From Aminobacter aminovorans (GTDB lineage Bacteria > Pseudomonadota > Alphaproteobacteria > Rhizobiales > Rhizobiaceae), in assembly GCF_900445235.1 (NCBI RefSeq), contig NZ_UFSM01000004.1, positions 62,001-126,000 of the forward strand: a stretch of 64,000 nt of DNA. The letters are read 5' to 3'. Numbering within the stretch: the stretch's first letter is position 1; every line of letters starts with the position of its first letter. The notes under the pieces were generated by a model that did no database searches, was not told the DNA's origin, and worked only from the letters and a program-made list of their open reading frames with translations. This document shows positions 24,906 through 34,927 of the stretch, piece after piece. Position numbers and translations under genes: made by a program.

Positions 24906-26435
24906 ATGTTTACGATTTCGCGCCGAAGCCTGCTCAAGATCTCAGCGGCTTCCGGCCTTATGGCGGCTTTGCCCGGCGGCGGTGCATGGGCTGCCGAGCC
25001 CAAGCGCGGCGGCCACCTTGTCGCGGCCAGCGGTGGTGCGTCAACGGCGGATTCGCTGGATCCCAGGACGTTCGGCTCGCCCTACACGGCGGTCATGTCC
25101 GGCATCACCTACAATTCGCTGATCGAGGTGCATGGCCTCGACATGGAACTGCGGCCCGGCCTCGCCAAGAGCTGGGAGCCGTCCAATGGCGGCAAGAGCT
25201 GGATTTTCGATCTGGTCGAGGGCGCGACCTTCCACAATGGCAAGGCGTTTACCAGCGAGGACGTGGTGTTCTCGCTGAAGCGTCATGCCGAAGAGGCGTC
25301 GCGTTCCAACATGCGCAGCATCATCAAGGGCGTGACCGATATCCGCGCCGACGGTCCGAACCGCGTCATCATCGACCTGCCCGAAGCCAACTACATGTTC
25401 CCGGCGATGCTGACGGCGTTCTCGCTGGGCATCGTCCCGGCCGGGACGACGACCTTTGACGGTGTCGGCACCGGCCCTTACAAGCTGAAGCGGTTTTCGC
25501 CGGGCGAGGTTCTCGAAGCCGAGCGTAACGAGAATTATTTCAAGTCGGACGCAGCTTTCGTCGACAGCCTCGAATTCCTGGCCATCAACGATGCCTCGGC
25601 GCTTGGCAGCGCGTTCCAGAGCGGTCAGATTCATCTGACCACGCTGCTCGACGCCCGCACCGCGCCGCTGATGCGCCAGATGCCGAACCTCAAGATCTAC
25701 AACACCGAGGGCCGCGGCTTCATCTGCTTCAACATGCGCACCGACATGGCGCCGTTCGACAACCCTGATATGCGCATGGCGCTCAAGCTCGCCGTCAACC
25801 GTCCCGACATGCTCGAGCGTGTCTCGGTCGGCGTCGGCCGCATCGCCAACGATACGCCGGTTGCACCGAGTGATCCGGTCTTTGCCGCCGATTTGCCGCA
25901 GACGGAATACGATCCGAAGCGCGCCAAGGAGCTGTTCGACAAGACCGGCTTCAAGGGTCCGATCGTGCTGCAGACCTCGGAAGCGATCTCGTCGCGCGCC
26001 GTCGACATGGCCGTGATCTTCCAGGAGCACGCCGCCAAGGCGGGCATTCCGATCGAGGTCAAGCGCGAGCCCTCGGACGGCTACTGGGAAACCATCGTCG
26101 GCCAGACGCCATTCCACGTTTCGGCCCGTTCCGACCGGCCGACCGCGGATGCGATCTTCTCGGTCGCCTTCCTCAGTACCTCGGGAAACAACGAGTGCAA
26201 GTGGGTGAACAAGGATTTCGACGCCGCGGTGATCGCCGCGCGTGCCGAGCCTGACCTCGAGAAGCGCAAGGCCTTCTATGCGACGGCGCAGAAGATCTGC
26301 CGGGAAGATGGCGGCACCATCATTCCGTTCTTCTCCAGCACGGTCGAAGGCACGACCAGCGATCTCGACGGTTTCGTGCCGTCGGCTCTGCAGATGGCGG
26401 GCTACCGCGCCATCGAGCAGGTCTGGTTCGCCTGA
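24906..26435 (+). CDS. ABC transporter substrate-binding protein, peptide family (SBP family 5), Tat-type signal
   Basis: 510 residues from the ATG at 24906, preceded by GGGAGTGAGG. The N-terminus has a twin-arginine motif, SRRSLLK, followed by a hydrophobic stretch ending in AWA-AEP, which suggests export by Tat as a folded protein. The SBP_bac_5 fold is shown by TFGSPYTAVMSGITYNSLIEV, LRPGLAKSWEPSNGGKSW and VGTGPYKLKRF. It is a periplasmic receptor for peptides or, in many rhizobial systems, for opines, aromatic compounds or sugars. Two permeases and a fused ATPase follow in the same operon. Confidence 0.9.
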   Translation: MFTISRRSLLKISAASGLMAALPGGGAWAAEPKRGGHLVAASGGASTADSLDPRTFGSPYTAVMSGITYNSLIEVHGLDMELRPGLAKSWEPSNGGKSWIFDLVEGATFHNGKAFTSEDVVFSLKRHAEEASRSNMRSIIKGVTDIRADGPNRVIIDLPEANYMFPAMLTAFSLGIVPAGTTTFDGVGTGPYKLKRFSPGEVLEAERNENYFKSDAAFVDSLEFLAINDASALGSAFQSGQIHLTTLLDARTAPLMRQMPNLKIYNTEGRGFICFNMRTDMAPFDNPDMRMALKLAVNRPDMLERVSVGVGRIANDTPVAPSDPVFAADLPQTEYDPKRAKELFDKTGFKGPIVLQTSEAISSRAVDMAVIFQEHAAKAGIPIEVKREPSDGYWETIVGQTPFHVSARSDRPTADAIFSVAFLSTSGNNECKWVNKDFDAAVIAARAEPDLEKRKAFYATAQKICREDGGTIIPFFSSTVEGTTSDLDGFVPSALQMAGYRAIEQVWFA

Positions 26436-26449
26436 CAGGACTGGACGGC

Positions 26450-27430
26450 ATGACTCTGTTCGCCAATTCCCCGGTGAAATCGTTCGTAGTCGCCAGGGTT
26501 GCGTCCGGGCTCGTGTCGATCTTCTTCATTTCGTTCCTGGTTTTCCTAGGAACGTCGATGTTGCCGGGCGACGCAGCCAATGCGTTGCTCGGCCAGAATG
26601 CCACCCCTGAAACGGTCTTGGCCCTGCGCACGGAGCTGGGCCTCGACCAACCTCTGCCGGTGCGCTACTTCCATTGGCTTGGCAATGCGCTGCACGGCGA
26701 TTTCGGAACCTCGCTTTCCAACTCCCAGCCGGTGATCAACCTGTTGGTGCCGCGGCTGATCAATTCGCTGATCCTTGCCTTTTCGGCGGCGGCGATCGTT
26801 CTGCCGCTCGCCGTCGGCATCGGCTTGCTCGCCGCCATCAACCGCGGCAAGGCACTCGACACAGCCACCGGTTCGATCTCGGCGATCTTCCTGTCGATGC
26901 CGTCCTTCCTGATCGGTTACCTGCTGGTCTTCATTTTCGCGGTCAAGCTCGGGCTGTTTCCGCCCTTGTCGATGGTCCGTTCCAGCGCCAGCCTGCCAAC
27001 CTGGATTTCGGCTCTGACGTTGCCGGTGCTGACCCTGGTGCTGGTCGCGCAGGCCCATGTAATGAAGCTGACCCGTGCCGCCGTGCTCGGGGTGATGAGC
27101 TCCGACTACATTCTGATGGCAGAGACCAAGGGCATTCCCCGCAACAGGATCATCCTCAAGCACGCGCTGCCCAATGCGTTGTCGCCGATTGTCTCGATCT
27201 GCATGATCACCATGGCCTATCTGATCGTCGACGTGGTGGTGATCGAAGCCGTGTTCAACTATCCCGGCATGGGCAAGCTGATGGTCGACGCGGTCGCCTA
27301 TCGCGACATCCCGATGGTGCTGGCCTGCGGCGTGCTGTTCTCCACCATCTTCATCACACTCAACTTCACCGCCGACTTGTTGGCCATGCTCGTCAATCCG
27401 CGTCAGCGCCTGCCCAGGAAGGGGAACTGA
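26450..27430 (+). CDS. ABC transporter permease (DppB/OppB type)
   Basis: 326 residues with about six membrane spans. The N-terminus is FFISFLVFLGTSMLPGD, as in DppB (the conserved LPGD). The C-terminal permease loop is AETKGIPRNRIILKHALPNALSPIV, followed by VVVIEAVFNYPGMGKLMVDAV. Forms the inner-membrane channel with the DppC-type partner. Starts 14 bases after the binding-protein stop. Confidence 0.92.
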   Translation: MTLFANSPVKSFVVARVASGLVSIFFISFLVFLGTSMLPGDAANALLGQNATPETVLALRTELGLDQPLPVRYFHWLGNALHGDFGTSLSNSQPVINLLVPRLINSLILAFSAAAIVLPLAVGIGLLAAINRGKALDTATGSISAIFLSMPSFLIGYLLVFIFAVKLGLFPPLSMVRSSASLPTWISALTLPVLTLVLVAQAHVMKLTRAAVLGVMSSDYILMAETKGIPRNRIILKHALPNALSPIVSICMITMAYLIVDVVVIEAVFNYPGMGKLMVDAVAYRDIPMVLACGVLFSTIFITLNFTADLLAMLVNPRQRLPRKGN

Positions 27431-27433
27431 ACC

Positions 27434-28243
27434 GTGTCGAGCAAATTGACGCTGACCGTTTCCCTTGCCGTCCTCGCAACTATGGCGGCAGCCGCCATCC
27501 TTGCGCCGGTGCTGGCGCCGTTCCCGCCGAACGAGATGGTCCATGCCGCATTCGATGCGCCCGGCGTGGGCGGTCTGCTGGGTGCCGACGGCCTCGGCCG
27601 GGACATGCTGTCCCGCATTCTCTACGCCACGCGCTACACCTTCGTTGCGACGCTGATCGCCACCACGCTGGCCTGCATGATCGGCGTTTCGCTGGCCATC
27701 ATCGCCGGCCTGAGCAAGGGTTGGGTCGATATCGTCATCGGCCGTGCCGTCGACATACTGATGTCGATCCCGCAGATCATCTTCGCGCTGATCATTCTGG
27801 CCATTGCCGGCGTGTCGCTGACGACGCTGATCCTGACCATGGCGGTGCTGCAGTCGAGCACCTATTACCGCGTCACCCGGCCGATCGCCGGCGATCTGGC
27901 GGCGATGGAATATGTCGAAGTCGGGCGCCTGCGTGGCGAACGGCTGCACTGGTATTTGTTCAAGGAAATACTACCTAACATGGTGCCGTCGCTTTTGGCG
28001 CAGTTCGGACTGGGGCTTTCCTCCGCGGCACTTTTCATCAGTTCGCTCAGCTTCCTGGGCATCGGCATCCAGCCGCCCGCGGCCGATCTCGGCGGACTTG
28101 TCCGCGAGAATGCGCTCGCCCTTTCAACCGGCCGTCTGACACCGCTGATACCGGCTTTCTGCATCGCGCTCTTCTGCCTGAGCGTGAATGGGATCGTTGA
28201 TTGGCTCGTCGGTCGCTTTTCAGACAAACCGGACGTGAAATGA
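27434..28243 (+). CDS. ABC transporter permease (DppC/OppC type)
   Basis: 269 residues starting with GTG, three bases after the dppB-type stop. Typical DppC features are LLGADGLGRDMLSRILYATRYT near residue 50, the coupling loop YVEVGRLRGERLHWYLFKEILPNMVP (with Glu/Gly pattern) and the last spans FLGIGIQPPAADLGGLV. Works with the preceding permease. Its stop overlaps the ATPase start. Confidence 0.92.
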   Translation: MSSKLTLTVSLAVLATMAAAAILAPVLAPFPPNEMVHAAFDAPGVGGLLGADGLGRDMLSRILYATRYTFVATLIATTLACMIGVSLAIIAGLSKGWVDIVIGRAVDILMSIPQIIFALIILAIAGVSLTTLILTMAVLQSSTYYRVTRPIAGDLAAMEYVEVGRLRGERLHWYLFKEILPNMVPSLLAQFGLGLSSAALFISSLSFLGIGIQPPAADLGGLVRENALALSTGRLTPLIPAFCIALFCLSVNGIVDWLVGRFSDKPDVK

Positions 28244-29832
28244 GCGGTAATCGAATACTGAGCATCGACAATCTGCGCGTCGAGACACGGACTAGCGTGC
28301 TGCTCGACGACGTCTCCATCCATGTCGACCGCGGCGAGGTGCTGGGCATCATCGGTGAGTCCGGCGCGGGCAAGAGCACGCTGGCGCTGAGCTCGATCAT
28401 GCTCTTCAAGTCAGGCTGCAGACCGACCGCGGGGTCGATCACGCTGGGTGGCCAGTCGCTGATGGAACTCGGAACCGCCGAGCTGGAGACCATCCGTCGC
28501 ACCAAGGCGTCCTACGTTGCCCAGAGCGCCGCAGCGGCGTTCAACCCGTTCTACCGCCTGGAAGACCAGGTCACCGAAATCCCTGCCATGGCGCAGAAGC
28601 TGACTTCGGCGCAACGGCGGCGCATGGCGACCGAACTGTTCGAGGAACTCCAGCTTCCTGACCCTCGGAATTTCGGCCGCCGCTATCCGCACCAGGTCTC
28701 GGGCGGCCAGCTGCAGCGGGCGATGATCGCCATGGCGCTGATCAACCAGCCCGACCTGATCATTTTCGACGAACCGACCACCGCACTCGACGTGACGACT
28801 CAGATCGAGGTGCTCAGGCTGATCAAAAAGGTGGCGAGCACGCACAATTGCGGTGCGCTCTACATCTCGCACGACCTGGCCGTTGTGTCGCAGATGGCCG
28901 ACCGTATTGTCGTGATGCGCAATGGCAAGATGGTAGAGCAGGGGCCGACGCGCCAGCTCGTCGACCACCCGCAGACGGAATACGCCAAGCGCCTCGTCGC
29001 CCACCAGGGCGATGGTAGCTACGCCAGTGCCGACGGCAGCGACGAAACCTTGCTCGATGTACGCAATGTCGATGTCGGCTATGGCGGTGTTACTGCCGTC
29101 AAGGACGCTTCGATCAGGCTTGGCGCCGGTTCGGTCCTGGCACTCGTCGGCGAGTCCGGCAGCGGCAAGACCACACTGGCGCGCAGCATTGCCGGGCTGC
29201 AGCCGGCCCGCACCGGCGAGATCCGCATGCGCGACAGCCTGCTTGCGCCTTTGGTCGAACGCCGCAGCTTCGACCAGCGACGCCTGATCCAGTACATTCA
29301 CCAGTTGCCCGACCTGGCGCTCAATCCACGCCAGACCATCCGTGACGTCGTTGGCCGGCCGCTGAGCTATTTCCACGGGTTGCGTGGAGCCGGCGCCGAA
29401 CAGCGACTGCGCGAACTTATGGATGCGATCGAGCTGCCGTCGGCCTATCTCGACCGCTACCCGGCATCGCTGTCCGGCGGGCAGAAGCAGCGTGTCTGCA
29501 TTGCCCGTTCGCTGGCGGCAAAACCCGACATCCTGATCTGCGACGAGATCACGTCGGCGCTCGATCCGCTGGTCGAGGAAAGCATCGTCAGGCTGCTCAC
29601 CCGGCTGATCAAGGACGAGGGGCTGAGCATCCTGTTCATCACCCACAATCTGGGCCTCGCGCTGCGCTTCTCGCACAAGACAGCGGTGATGCAGGCAGGG
29701 CGGATCGTCGAGCATGGCGATACGCGCGCAGTGTTCGAACAGCCGCAGTCCGACTATACGCGCAGCCTGATCCGTGCGGTGCCGCAGCTACGTGAAGGCT
29801 GGCTGGACGGCTTTTCCGCCGATGCCGCCTGA
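28240..29832 (+). CDS. Fused dual ABC ATPase for the peptide-type transporter (DppD-DppF fusion)
   Basis: 530 residues with two complete ATPase cassettes. The first has [24 protein letters not shown] and [12 protein letters not shown]. The second has [24 protein letters not shown] and [13 protein letters not shown]. Most DppD and DppF proteins are separate chains, but this fused form is common in rhizobial systems with non-peptide substrates. The start at 28240 is an ATGA overlap; the frame extends upstream into the permease gene. It energises the import of the solute bound by the SBP at 24.9 kb. Confidence 0.92.
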   Translation: MSGNRILSIDNLRVETRTSVLLDDVSIHVDRGEVLGIIGESGAGKSTLALSSIMLFKSGCRPTAGSITLGGQSLMELGTAELETIRRTKASYVAQSAAAAFNPFYRLEDQVTEIPAMAQKLTSAQRRRMATELFEELQLPDPRNFGRRYPHQVSGGQLQRAMIAMALINQPDLIIFDEPTTALDVTTQIEVLRLIKKVASTHNCGALYISHDLAVVSQMADRIVVMRNGKMVEQGPTRQLVDHPQTEYAKRLVAHQGDGSYASADGSDETLLDVRNVDVGYGGVTAVKDASIRLGAGSVLALVGESGSGKTTLARSIAGLQPARTGEIRMRDSLLAPLVERRSFDQRRLIQYIHQLPDLALNPRQTIRDVVGRPLSYFHGLRGAGAEQRLRELMDAIELPSAYLDRYPASLSGGQKQRVCIARSLAAKPDILICDEITSALDPLVEESIVRLLTRLIKDEGLSILFITHNLGLALRFSHKTAVMQAGRIVEHGDTRAVFEQPQSDYTRSLIRAVPQLREGWLDGFSADAA

Positions 29833-29899
29833 AGGAAGCGTGGCCGCTTGTGCGGCCAGTGCCGCGATTTGCGGTGGTTCAAATTCGAGGGAGACAACC

Positions 29900-31309
29900 A
29901 TGACGCAGTCCCATGCGATGATCATCAATGGCGAAAGGGTGCCGGCCGCAGGCACGTTCGGCGTCATCGATCCGGCGCGGGCGGAGGTCTTTTCCGACTG
30001 TCCGGCCGCCACCCCTGAGCATCTCGACGCAGCGGTTGCAGCCGCGCGTGAAGCGTTCCCGACATGGCGTGACACGGCGATCGAGGAGAGGGCACGCCTG
30101 CTCAACGAGATCGCCAATGCGGTCGAAGCCGACAAGGAATCCTTGGCGGTGCTACTGTCGACCGAACAGGGCAAACCGCGTGCCAGTGCCCATGGCGAGA
30201 TTGGCGCCGCCATCCACTGGATGCGCGAAACGGCCAAGCTCACGCCACCGGTCGAAGTGATCCGTGACGACCAGAAGGTCAGGATCGAGGTCCACCGCAA
30301 GCCGCTCGGTGTGGTCGCCTCCATCACGCCGTGGAACCATCCGGTGCTGATCGCCACCTGGCACGTCATGCCGGCGCTGATGGCCGGCAATTGCGTGGTG
30401 ATCAAGCCGTCTTCCTACACGCCGCTGAGCACGCTTCGCCTCGTCGAGCTTGCCAATGCGCATCTGCCGCGCGGCGTGCTCAATTCGGTCACCGGCGAGG
30501 GCGGCATCGGCCGCGCCATCACCAGCCACCCCGGCATCGACAAGATCGTCTTCACCGGCTCGACGCCCACCGGGCGCAACATCATGTCGAATGCCGCCAA
30601 CACGCTGAAGCGCCTGACGCTCGAACTCGGCGGAAACGATGCGGCGATCGTCTTGCCCGACGCCGACATCGACGCCATCGCGCCGGTGATCTTCGCCAAG
30701 TCCTTCGGCAACAGCGGCCAGACCTGTGCCGCGCTCAAGCGCCTTTACGTGCATGAGAGCCTGCATGACGCGCTCGCCGATAAGATCGCCGCCCTGGCGC
30801 GTGCCGCCAAGGTCGGTCCGGCCAGCGATCCGGCGAGCCAGTTCGGCCCGTTGCAGAACAAGGCGCAGTTCGATCTGGTGCGCGCGCTCGCCGATGATGC
30901 CAAGGCCAATGGCGGGCGCTTCCTGGCAGGCGGCGAGGCCTCTGGCGAAGCCGGCTACTTCTTCCCGCTGACCGTCGTCACCGAAGTGACCGACGGCATG
31001 CGTATCGTCGACGAGGAGCAGTTTGGCCCGATCCTGCCGATCGTGCGTTACAGCGACGTCGACGATGCGATCGCGCGCGCCAACGCCAGTGAAAATGGCC
31101 TGGGCGGCTCAATCTGGTCGTCTGATCTCAAACGGGCTGAAGAACTGGCGCGGCGCCTCGAATGCGGAACCGCCTGGGTCAACGACCACAGCTCGATATC
31201 GCCGGCAGCACCTTTTGGCGGCGCAAAACAGTCGGGCATCGGCGTCGAATTCGGCCATTGGGGCCTCGAAGAGTACATGCAGATGCAGACGGTCCATATC
31301 ACGCGCTGA
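29900..31309 (+). CDS. Aldehyde dehydrogenase (NAD-dependent)
   Basis: 469 residues from the ATG at 29900 with GAGGGAG upstream. Family motifs: VVASITPWNHPVLIATW, catalytic Glu in TLELGGNDAAIVLPDAD, Cys in GNSGQTCAALKRLYV and PFGGAKQSGIGVEFG. The last gene of the transporter operon, followed by a strong hairpin. It is a second ALDH distinct from the one at 22.4 kb, so two different semialdehydes or aldehydes are probably oxidised. The substrate could be an aldehyde derived from the imported compound. Confidence 0.88.
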   Translation: MTQSHAMIINGERVPAAGTFGVIDPARAEVFSDCPAATPEHLDAAVAAAREAFPTWRDTAIEERARLLNEIANAVEADKESLAVLLSTEQGKPRASAHGEIGAAIHWMRETAKLTPPVEVIRDDQKVRIEVHRKPLGVVASITPWNHPVLIATWHVMPALMAGNCVVIKPSSYTPLSTLRLVELANAHLPRGVLNSVTGEGGIGRAITSHPGIDKIVFTGSTPTGRNIMSNAANTLKRLTLELGGNDAAIVLPDADIDAIAPVIFAKSFGNSGQTCAALKRLYVHESLHDALADKIAALARAAKVGPASDPASQFGPLQNKAQFDLVRALADDAKANGGRFLAGGEASGEAGYFFPLTVVTEVTDGMRIVDEEQFGPILPIVRYSDVDDAIARANASENGLGGSIWSSDLKRAEELARRLECGTAWVNDHSSISPAAPFGGAKQSGIGVEFGHWGLEEYMQMQTVHITR

Positions 31310-31376
31310 GCGAGAGCCGGCTTCGGCTGTGCGATGCGGTTGCGGCTGCGCCGGATGACCGCAGGACAGCAAAACG

Positions 31377-31406
31377 AAAGGGCGGCTCCTGGAGCCGCCC
31401 TTTCTG
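31377..31406. terminator. Perfect hairpin between convergent ALDH and hpaI genes
   Basis: AAAGGGCGGCTC and GAGCCGCCCTTT form a 12-bp perfect stem with a 3-base loop (CTG). It lies between two converging transcripts and probably terminates both. The AAGGGCGGC arm resembles that of the terminator at 13340. Confidence 0.85.
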
Positions 31407-31428
31407 CATTTCTGATGGGAGGACCGGC

Positions 31429-32235
31429 TCAGTAGCCGGAGCCTTGTGCCCGAGTGTTGTCGCCGCCACCCGCCTTGAACTTTGCCGCCAGTGTACTCGT
31501 CGCCTGCGCCAGCAAGCCGACATCGTTGCCGACGGCAACGAAGCTGGCGCCAAGATCCAGGTAACGCTGCGCCAGATTGGCATCAGAGGTGAGGATACCG
31601 GCAGCCTTGCCTGAAATGCCGATGCGCCGGATTGCATCCTCCACAGCTGCCTGCACCTCCGGCGCACCGGGCTTGCCGAGGTAGCCCATGTCGGCGGCGA
31701 GATCGGCCGGCCCGATGAAGATGCCGTCGACGCCGTTGACAGCGGCGATGGCTTCAAGCTCGGCGAGCCCGGCCCGGCTCTCCAGCTGCACCAGCAGGCA
31801 GGTCTGGTCGTTGGCGGTGGCCAGATAATCGGGGATGCGGTTGAAGGCCGAAGCGCGGGCAAGTGCTGCACCCACGCCGCGCACGCCATGTGGCGGGTAG
31901 CGCATCGCTTTGACCAGCTCGCGGGCTTGATCTGCAGTTTCGACCATCGGGACAAGGATCGTCTGGGCGCCGATGTCGAGCAGTTGCTTGATGATCCAGG
32001 TTTCGCCGATTGGCGGGCGCACGACGGCATGGGAGCCGGAGGCGGTGATGGCCTGCAGCTGCGCCGCCATGACCGGGATGTCGTTCGGGGCATGCTCGCC
32101 GTCGATGACCAGCCAGTCGAAACCGGCGCCGGCACAGATCTCGGCAGTGTAGGCATTGGCAAGGCCGAGCCACAGGCCGATCTGGGTGTCGCCGTTCAGC
32201 AGGGCGGCTTTGAAATTGTTGCGTGGTGCGGGCAT
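31429..32235 (-). CDS. hpaI: 4-hydroxy-2-oxoheptanedioate aldolase (HpaI)
   Basis: 268 residues, class II pyruvate aldolase. It splits 4-hydroxy-2-oxoheptanedioate into pyruvate and succinate semialdehyde, the end of homoprotocatechuate breakdown. Motifs: [46 protein letters not shown] with the conserved Arg, [10 protein letters not shown], metal-binding QLESRAG and [15 protein letters not shown] with the Asp. The start at 32235 ([12 protein letters not shown]) fits family length. Ten bases separate it from hpaH. Confidence 0.93.
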   Translation of the reverse strand: MPAPRNNFKAALLNGDTQIGLWLGLANAYTAEICAGAGFDWLVIDGEHAPNDIPVMAAQLQAITASGSHAVVRPPIGETWIIKQLLDIGAQTILVPMVETADQARELVKAMRYPPHGVRGVGAALARASAFNRIPDYLATANDQTCLLVQLESRAGLAELEAIAAVNGVDGIFIGPADLAADMGYLGKPGAPEVQAAVEDAIRRIGISGKAAGILTSDANLAQRYLDLGASFVAVGNDVGLLAQATSTLAAKFKAGGGDNTRAQGSGY

Positions 32236-32245
32236 GACGATGTCC

Positions 32246-33052
32246 TCAGGCGAAGTAGGCGCTGACGGTTCCGAAGGGGCCGAAGTCGGCCATGATGGTG
32301 TCGCCGTGGCGTGCTTCGACGGGACGGATGAACGAGCCCGAGAGCACGATATCGCCGGCTGAGATCGATCCGCCGAACATGGCCAGCCGGTTGGCCAGCC
32401 AGGCGATGCCGGCTGCCGGATGGTTGAGCACGCCGGCACCCAGGCCGGTTTCTTCGACCTCGCCGTTTCGCGACACGATGGCGCCAATCCAGCGCATGTC
32501 GGCCTCGGTCGGGCGCATCGGCCGTCCGCCGGTGATGATGCCGGCATTGGCGGCATTGTCGGAGATGGTGTCGACGATGGTGCGGGTGCGGCCCGTTGCC
32601 GGGTCGCTGCGCAGGATACGCGTGTCGAGGATCTCGATGGCCGGCGCAATGAAATCGGTGGCGTTGAGCACGTCGAACACCGTCGTGTTCGGACCCTGCA
32701 GCGGCGCCTTCATGACGAAAGCGATCTCGGCCTCGATGCGCGGCTGGATGAAGCGGTCGGCCGGGATGGTCGCGGCATCGGCGAACATCATGTCGTCGAG
32801 CAGGACGCCTGAATCGGGGATGTCGATGTTGAGCGCATATTGCATTGCCTTGGACGTCAGGCCGATCTTCCAGCCGATCCGGCGGTTGCCCTGGGCAAGC
32901 TTGAGCTGTACCCACTGGGCCTGCACGGCATAGGCGTCCTCAATGTCCATCTCGGGGTGATCGAGCGACAACAGCCCGATCTGCTTGCGCTGCTTTTCGG
33001 CCTGGTCGAGGCGTTGCGCTGCTGTCTGATGCTGCTCTGGCTTAAGCTTCAT
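32246..33052 (-). CDS. hpaH: 2-oxo-hept-4-ene-1,7-dioate hydratase (HpaH)
   Basis: 268 residues, the length of E. coli HpaH, of the fumarylacetoacetate-hydrolase-like hydratase family. It adds water to 2-oxohept-3-ene-1,7-dioate. Motifs: [27 protein letters not shown] (metal Glu), AIEILDTRI (metal Asp/Glu) and [15 protein letters not shown]. Its ATG overlaps the hpaG stop by four bases. Confidence 0.93.
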   Translation of the reverse strand: MKLKPEQHQTAAQRLDQAEKQRKQIGLLSLDHPEMDIEDAYAVQAQWVQLKLAQGNRRIGWKIGLTSKAMQYALNIDIPDSGVLLDDMMFADAATIPADRFIQPRIEAEIAFVMKAPLQGPNTTVFDVLNATDFIAPAIEILDTRILRSDPATGRTRTIVDTISDNAANAGIITGGRPMRPTEADMRWIGAIVSRNGEVEETGLGAGVLNHPAAGIAWLANRLAMFGGSISAGDIVLSGSFIRPVEARHGDTIMADFGPFGTVSAYFA

Positions 33053-33921
33053 GGCTGTTCGTCCATGACGGTGTTGCGCAATGTGCCGATGCCTTCGGCT
33101 TCGACTTCCACGATGTCGCCGGGGACCAGCCAGCGCGGCGGATCGAAGCGCGCGCCGGCGCCAGTCGGTGTTCCGGTGACGATCACATCGCCTGGAACAA
33201 GCGTGGTGAAGGTCGAGATGTAGCTGATCAGCTTGCGGAAGCTGAAGATCATGCGGCTTGTGCGGTCATCCTGCCGCAGTTCGCCATTGACCTTCGTCGT
33301 CAGTCGGATGTCGGCAAGCTGCGCCTCCTCGGTGTAGGGCACCAGCCAGGGGCCGATGGCGCCGGTGGCGTCGAAGTTCTTGCCCTGGGTGACGTTGAAC
33401 TTGGCATGCCGTACCCAGTCGCGGATCGTGCCTTCGTTGCACAGCGACAATGCCGCGATGTGGTCGAGCGCATCGCCTTCGGAAATGCGACGTCCGCCTT
33501 TGCCAATGACGATGACGATCTCGCCTTCATAGTCGAGTTGCGGCGATTCCGGCGGCCGTACGAGGGCTGTGCCATGTCCCACGAAGGAACGTGGAAAACG
33601 GATAAACAGGGACGGATTGCCGGGCGCAGCCTGGCCGTCCTTGTACTCCTCATTGCGGTCGGGGAAGTTGACCCCGACGCAGATCAGCTTTTCCGGCGTC
33701 GGGATAGGGATCTGATAGGTGATCTCGGCTTCGGCAATGTCGGCCGAGCGCCTCGCTGCGGCTTGCGAAAGCTTGTCGAAACCATCGTCGGCTATGACCT
33801 CGCGCAATGACGCCCATTGTGGGAAGAGCGACGCCAGCTCGACGATGCCTTGGGCGGTCACTGCACCGTAGCTGGTCTTTCCGGCATGTGTATAGGTGGC
33901 GAAACGAGGCCGCTCGGTCAT
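33049..33921 (-). CDS. hpaG: 5-oxopent-3-ene-1,2,5-tricarboxylate decarboxylase / HHDD isomerase (HpaG, single-domain FAH protein)
   Basis: 290 residues with one fumarylacetoacetate-hydrolase domain. E. coli HpaG is a fusion of two such domains of about 430 residues; this is the unfused version. Motifs: ICVGVNFPDRNEEY, SPQLDYEGEIVIVIGKGG with the metal glutamates, and VTGTPTGAGARFDPPRWL. It decarboxylates and isomerises the ring-opened product after HpaE and HpaF. The ATG at 33921 fits the conserved N-terminus; a longer frame overlaps hpaD. Confidence 0.88.
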   Translation of the reverse strand: MTERPRFATYTHAGKTSYGAVTAQGIVELASLFPQWASLREVIADDGFDKLSQAAARRSADIAEAEITYQIPIPTPEKLICVGVNFPDRNEEYKDGQAAPGNPSLFIRFPRSFVGHGTALVRPPESPQLDYEGEIVIVIGKGGRRISEGDALDHIAALSLCNEGTIRDWVRHAKFNVTQGKNFDATGAIGPWLVPYTEEAQLADIRLTTKVNGELRQDDRTSRMIFSFRKLISYISTFTTLVPGDVIVTGTPTGAGARFDPPRWLVPGDIVEVEAEGIGTLRNTVMDEQP

Positions 33922-33931
33922 GTCGCTGCTC

Positions 33932-34912
33932 TCACGGTGCAATGATCGGCGATGCGGCGAGCGCTGACGGCCGCGGTTCGGCGCCGGCGAAGGTGCTGCC
34001 TTCCTCGAACCATGAGCGTGGGGCAGGGGCGCCCCACAGCGTCTGGCGCTGCGGGTCCTTGAGGTCCCACTTGATCGGCTCGAGGTCGGGATCGACCGTC
34101 TGGTAGTCCGAGCAATAGATCTCGATGCGGTGACCGTCAGGATCGCGGATGTAGAGGAAGAAGGCGTTCGAAATGCCGTGCCGGCCGGGGCCGCGCTCGA
34201 TGTTGCCGACGTAGCCGGTGGTCGCCATCAGGTCGAGCAGGTCGATGATGTTGAGCGGCGTCGGCACCCAGAAGGCGACGTGATGCAGGCGCGGGCCGAG
34301 CCCGTTGGTGAAGGCGATGTCATGCACACCGCCCTTGCGATGGGTCCACGCCGCCCACAGGCGACCGGTCTCGTTGTCCTCGGTGAATTCGGTCACGCGG
34401 AAGCCGAGCTCGTTGTAGAAGGCGACCGACTGGTCGACGTCGGGCGAGAAGCAGTTGAAGTGATCGATGCGCAGCGGCTTCACGCCCTTGTAGAGCGCGT
34501 ATTTCTGATGGATCGGCGCCAGCCGGTCCATCCGGGAATAGAACTCCAGCGGAATGCCGTGCGGGTCGCGGGTGCGCAGCGTGCGCGACTGGTACGGCCG
34601 CTCGACCCATTCGACCGGCAGCTCCCTCGTCTTGAAGAAGTGCTCGGCCTTGTCGAGATCTTCGTCCGAAAACACCTTGAAGCCGAGGTCGCGGGCCTCG
34701 GCCCGGTCGCTCCTTTTCAGCACGATGCAGTGGTGGCCGCGCTCTTCCATGGCGCGCAGATAGATCGTGTCGGCGGTTTCGTCGGTGACCTGCAGGCCGA
34801 GCGTATCGACATAGAAGGCCCGGGACTTGGCGAGGTCCGTCACCGCCAACTCGACATGGCTCAGTCGTACGATGTTGAAGGCGGGATAGAGGTTTGGTGT
34901 GGGCAATGGCAT
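33932..34912 (-). CDS. hpaD: 3,4-dihydroxyphenylacetate 2,3-dioxygenase (HpaD, vicinal-oxygen-chelate type)
   Basis: 326 residues with two VOC repeats, the Fe/Mn extradiol type I family, unlike the LigB-type HpaD of E. coli. Metal ligands are the His of RIDHFNCF (about residue 150), the His of LHHVAFWV (about 210) and the Glu of HRIEIYCSDY (about 265). It cleaves homoprotocatechuate between C2 and C3. The window therefore holds two unrelated extradiol enzymes (this one and the LigB type at 16.6 kb). In the hpa operon between hpaE and hpaG. Confidence 0.9.
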   Translation of the reverse strand: MPLPTPNLYPAFNIVRLSHVELAVTDLAKSRAFYVDTLGLQVTDETADTIYLRAMEERGHHCIVLKRSDRAEARDLGFKVFSDEDLDKAEHFFKTRELPVEWVERPYQSRTLRTRDPHGIPLEFYSRMDRLAPIHQKYALYKGVKPLRIDHFNCFSPDVDQSVAFYNELGFRVTEFTEDNETGRLWAAWTHRKGGVHDIAFTNGLGPRLHHVAFWVPTPLNIIDLLDLMATTGYVGNIERGPGRHGISNAFFLYIRDPDGHRIEIYCSDYQTVDPDLEPIKWDLKDPQRQTLWGAPAPRSWFEEGSTFAGAEPRPSALAASPIIAP

Positions 34913-34927
34913 GGTTCGTATTCCCGC

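Noticed and set aside
26546..27949. A 467-residue open frame on the minus strand under the transporter permeases
   Set aside because: It is His/Gln/Arg-rich sequence produced by the high GC of the two permease genes on the other strand, which have clear family motifs and normal lengths.
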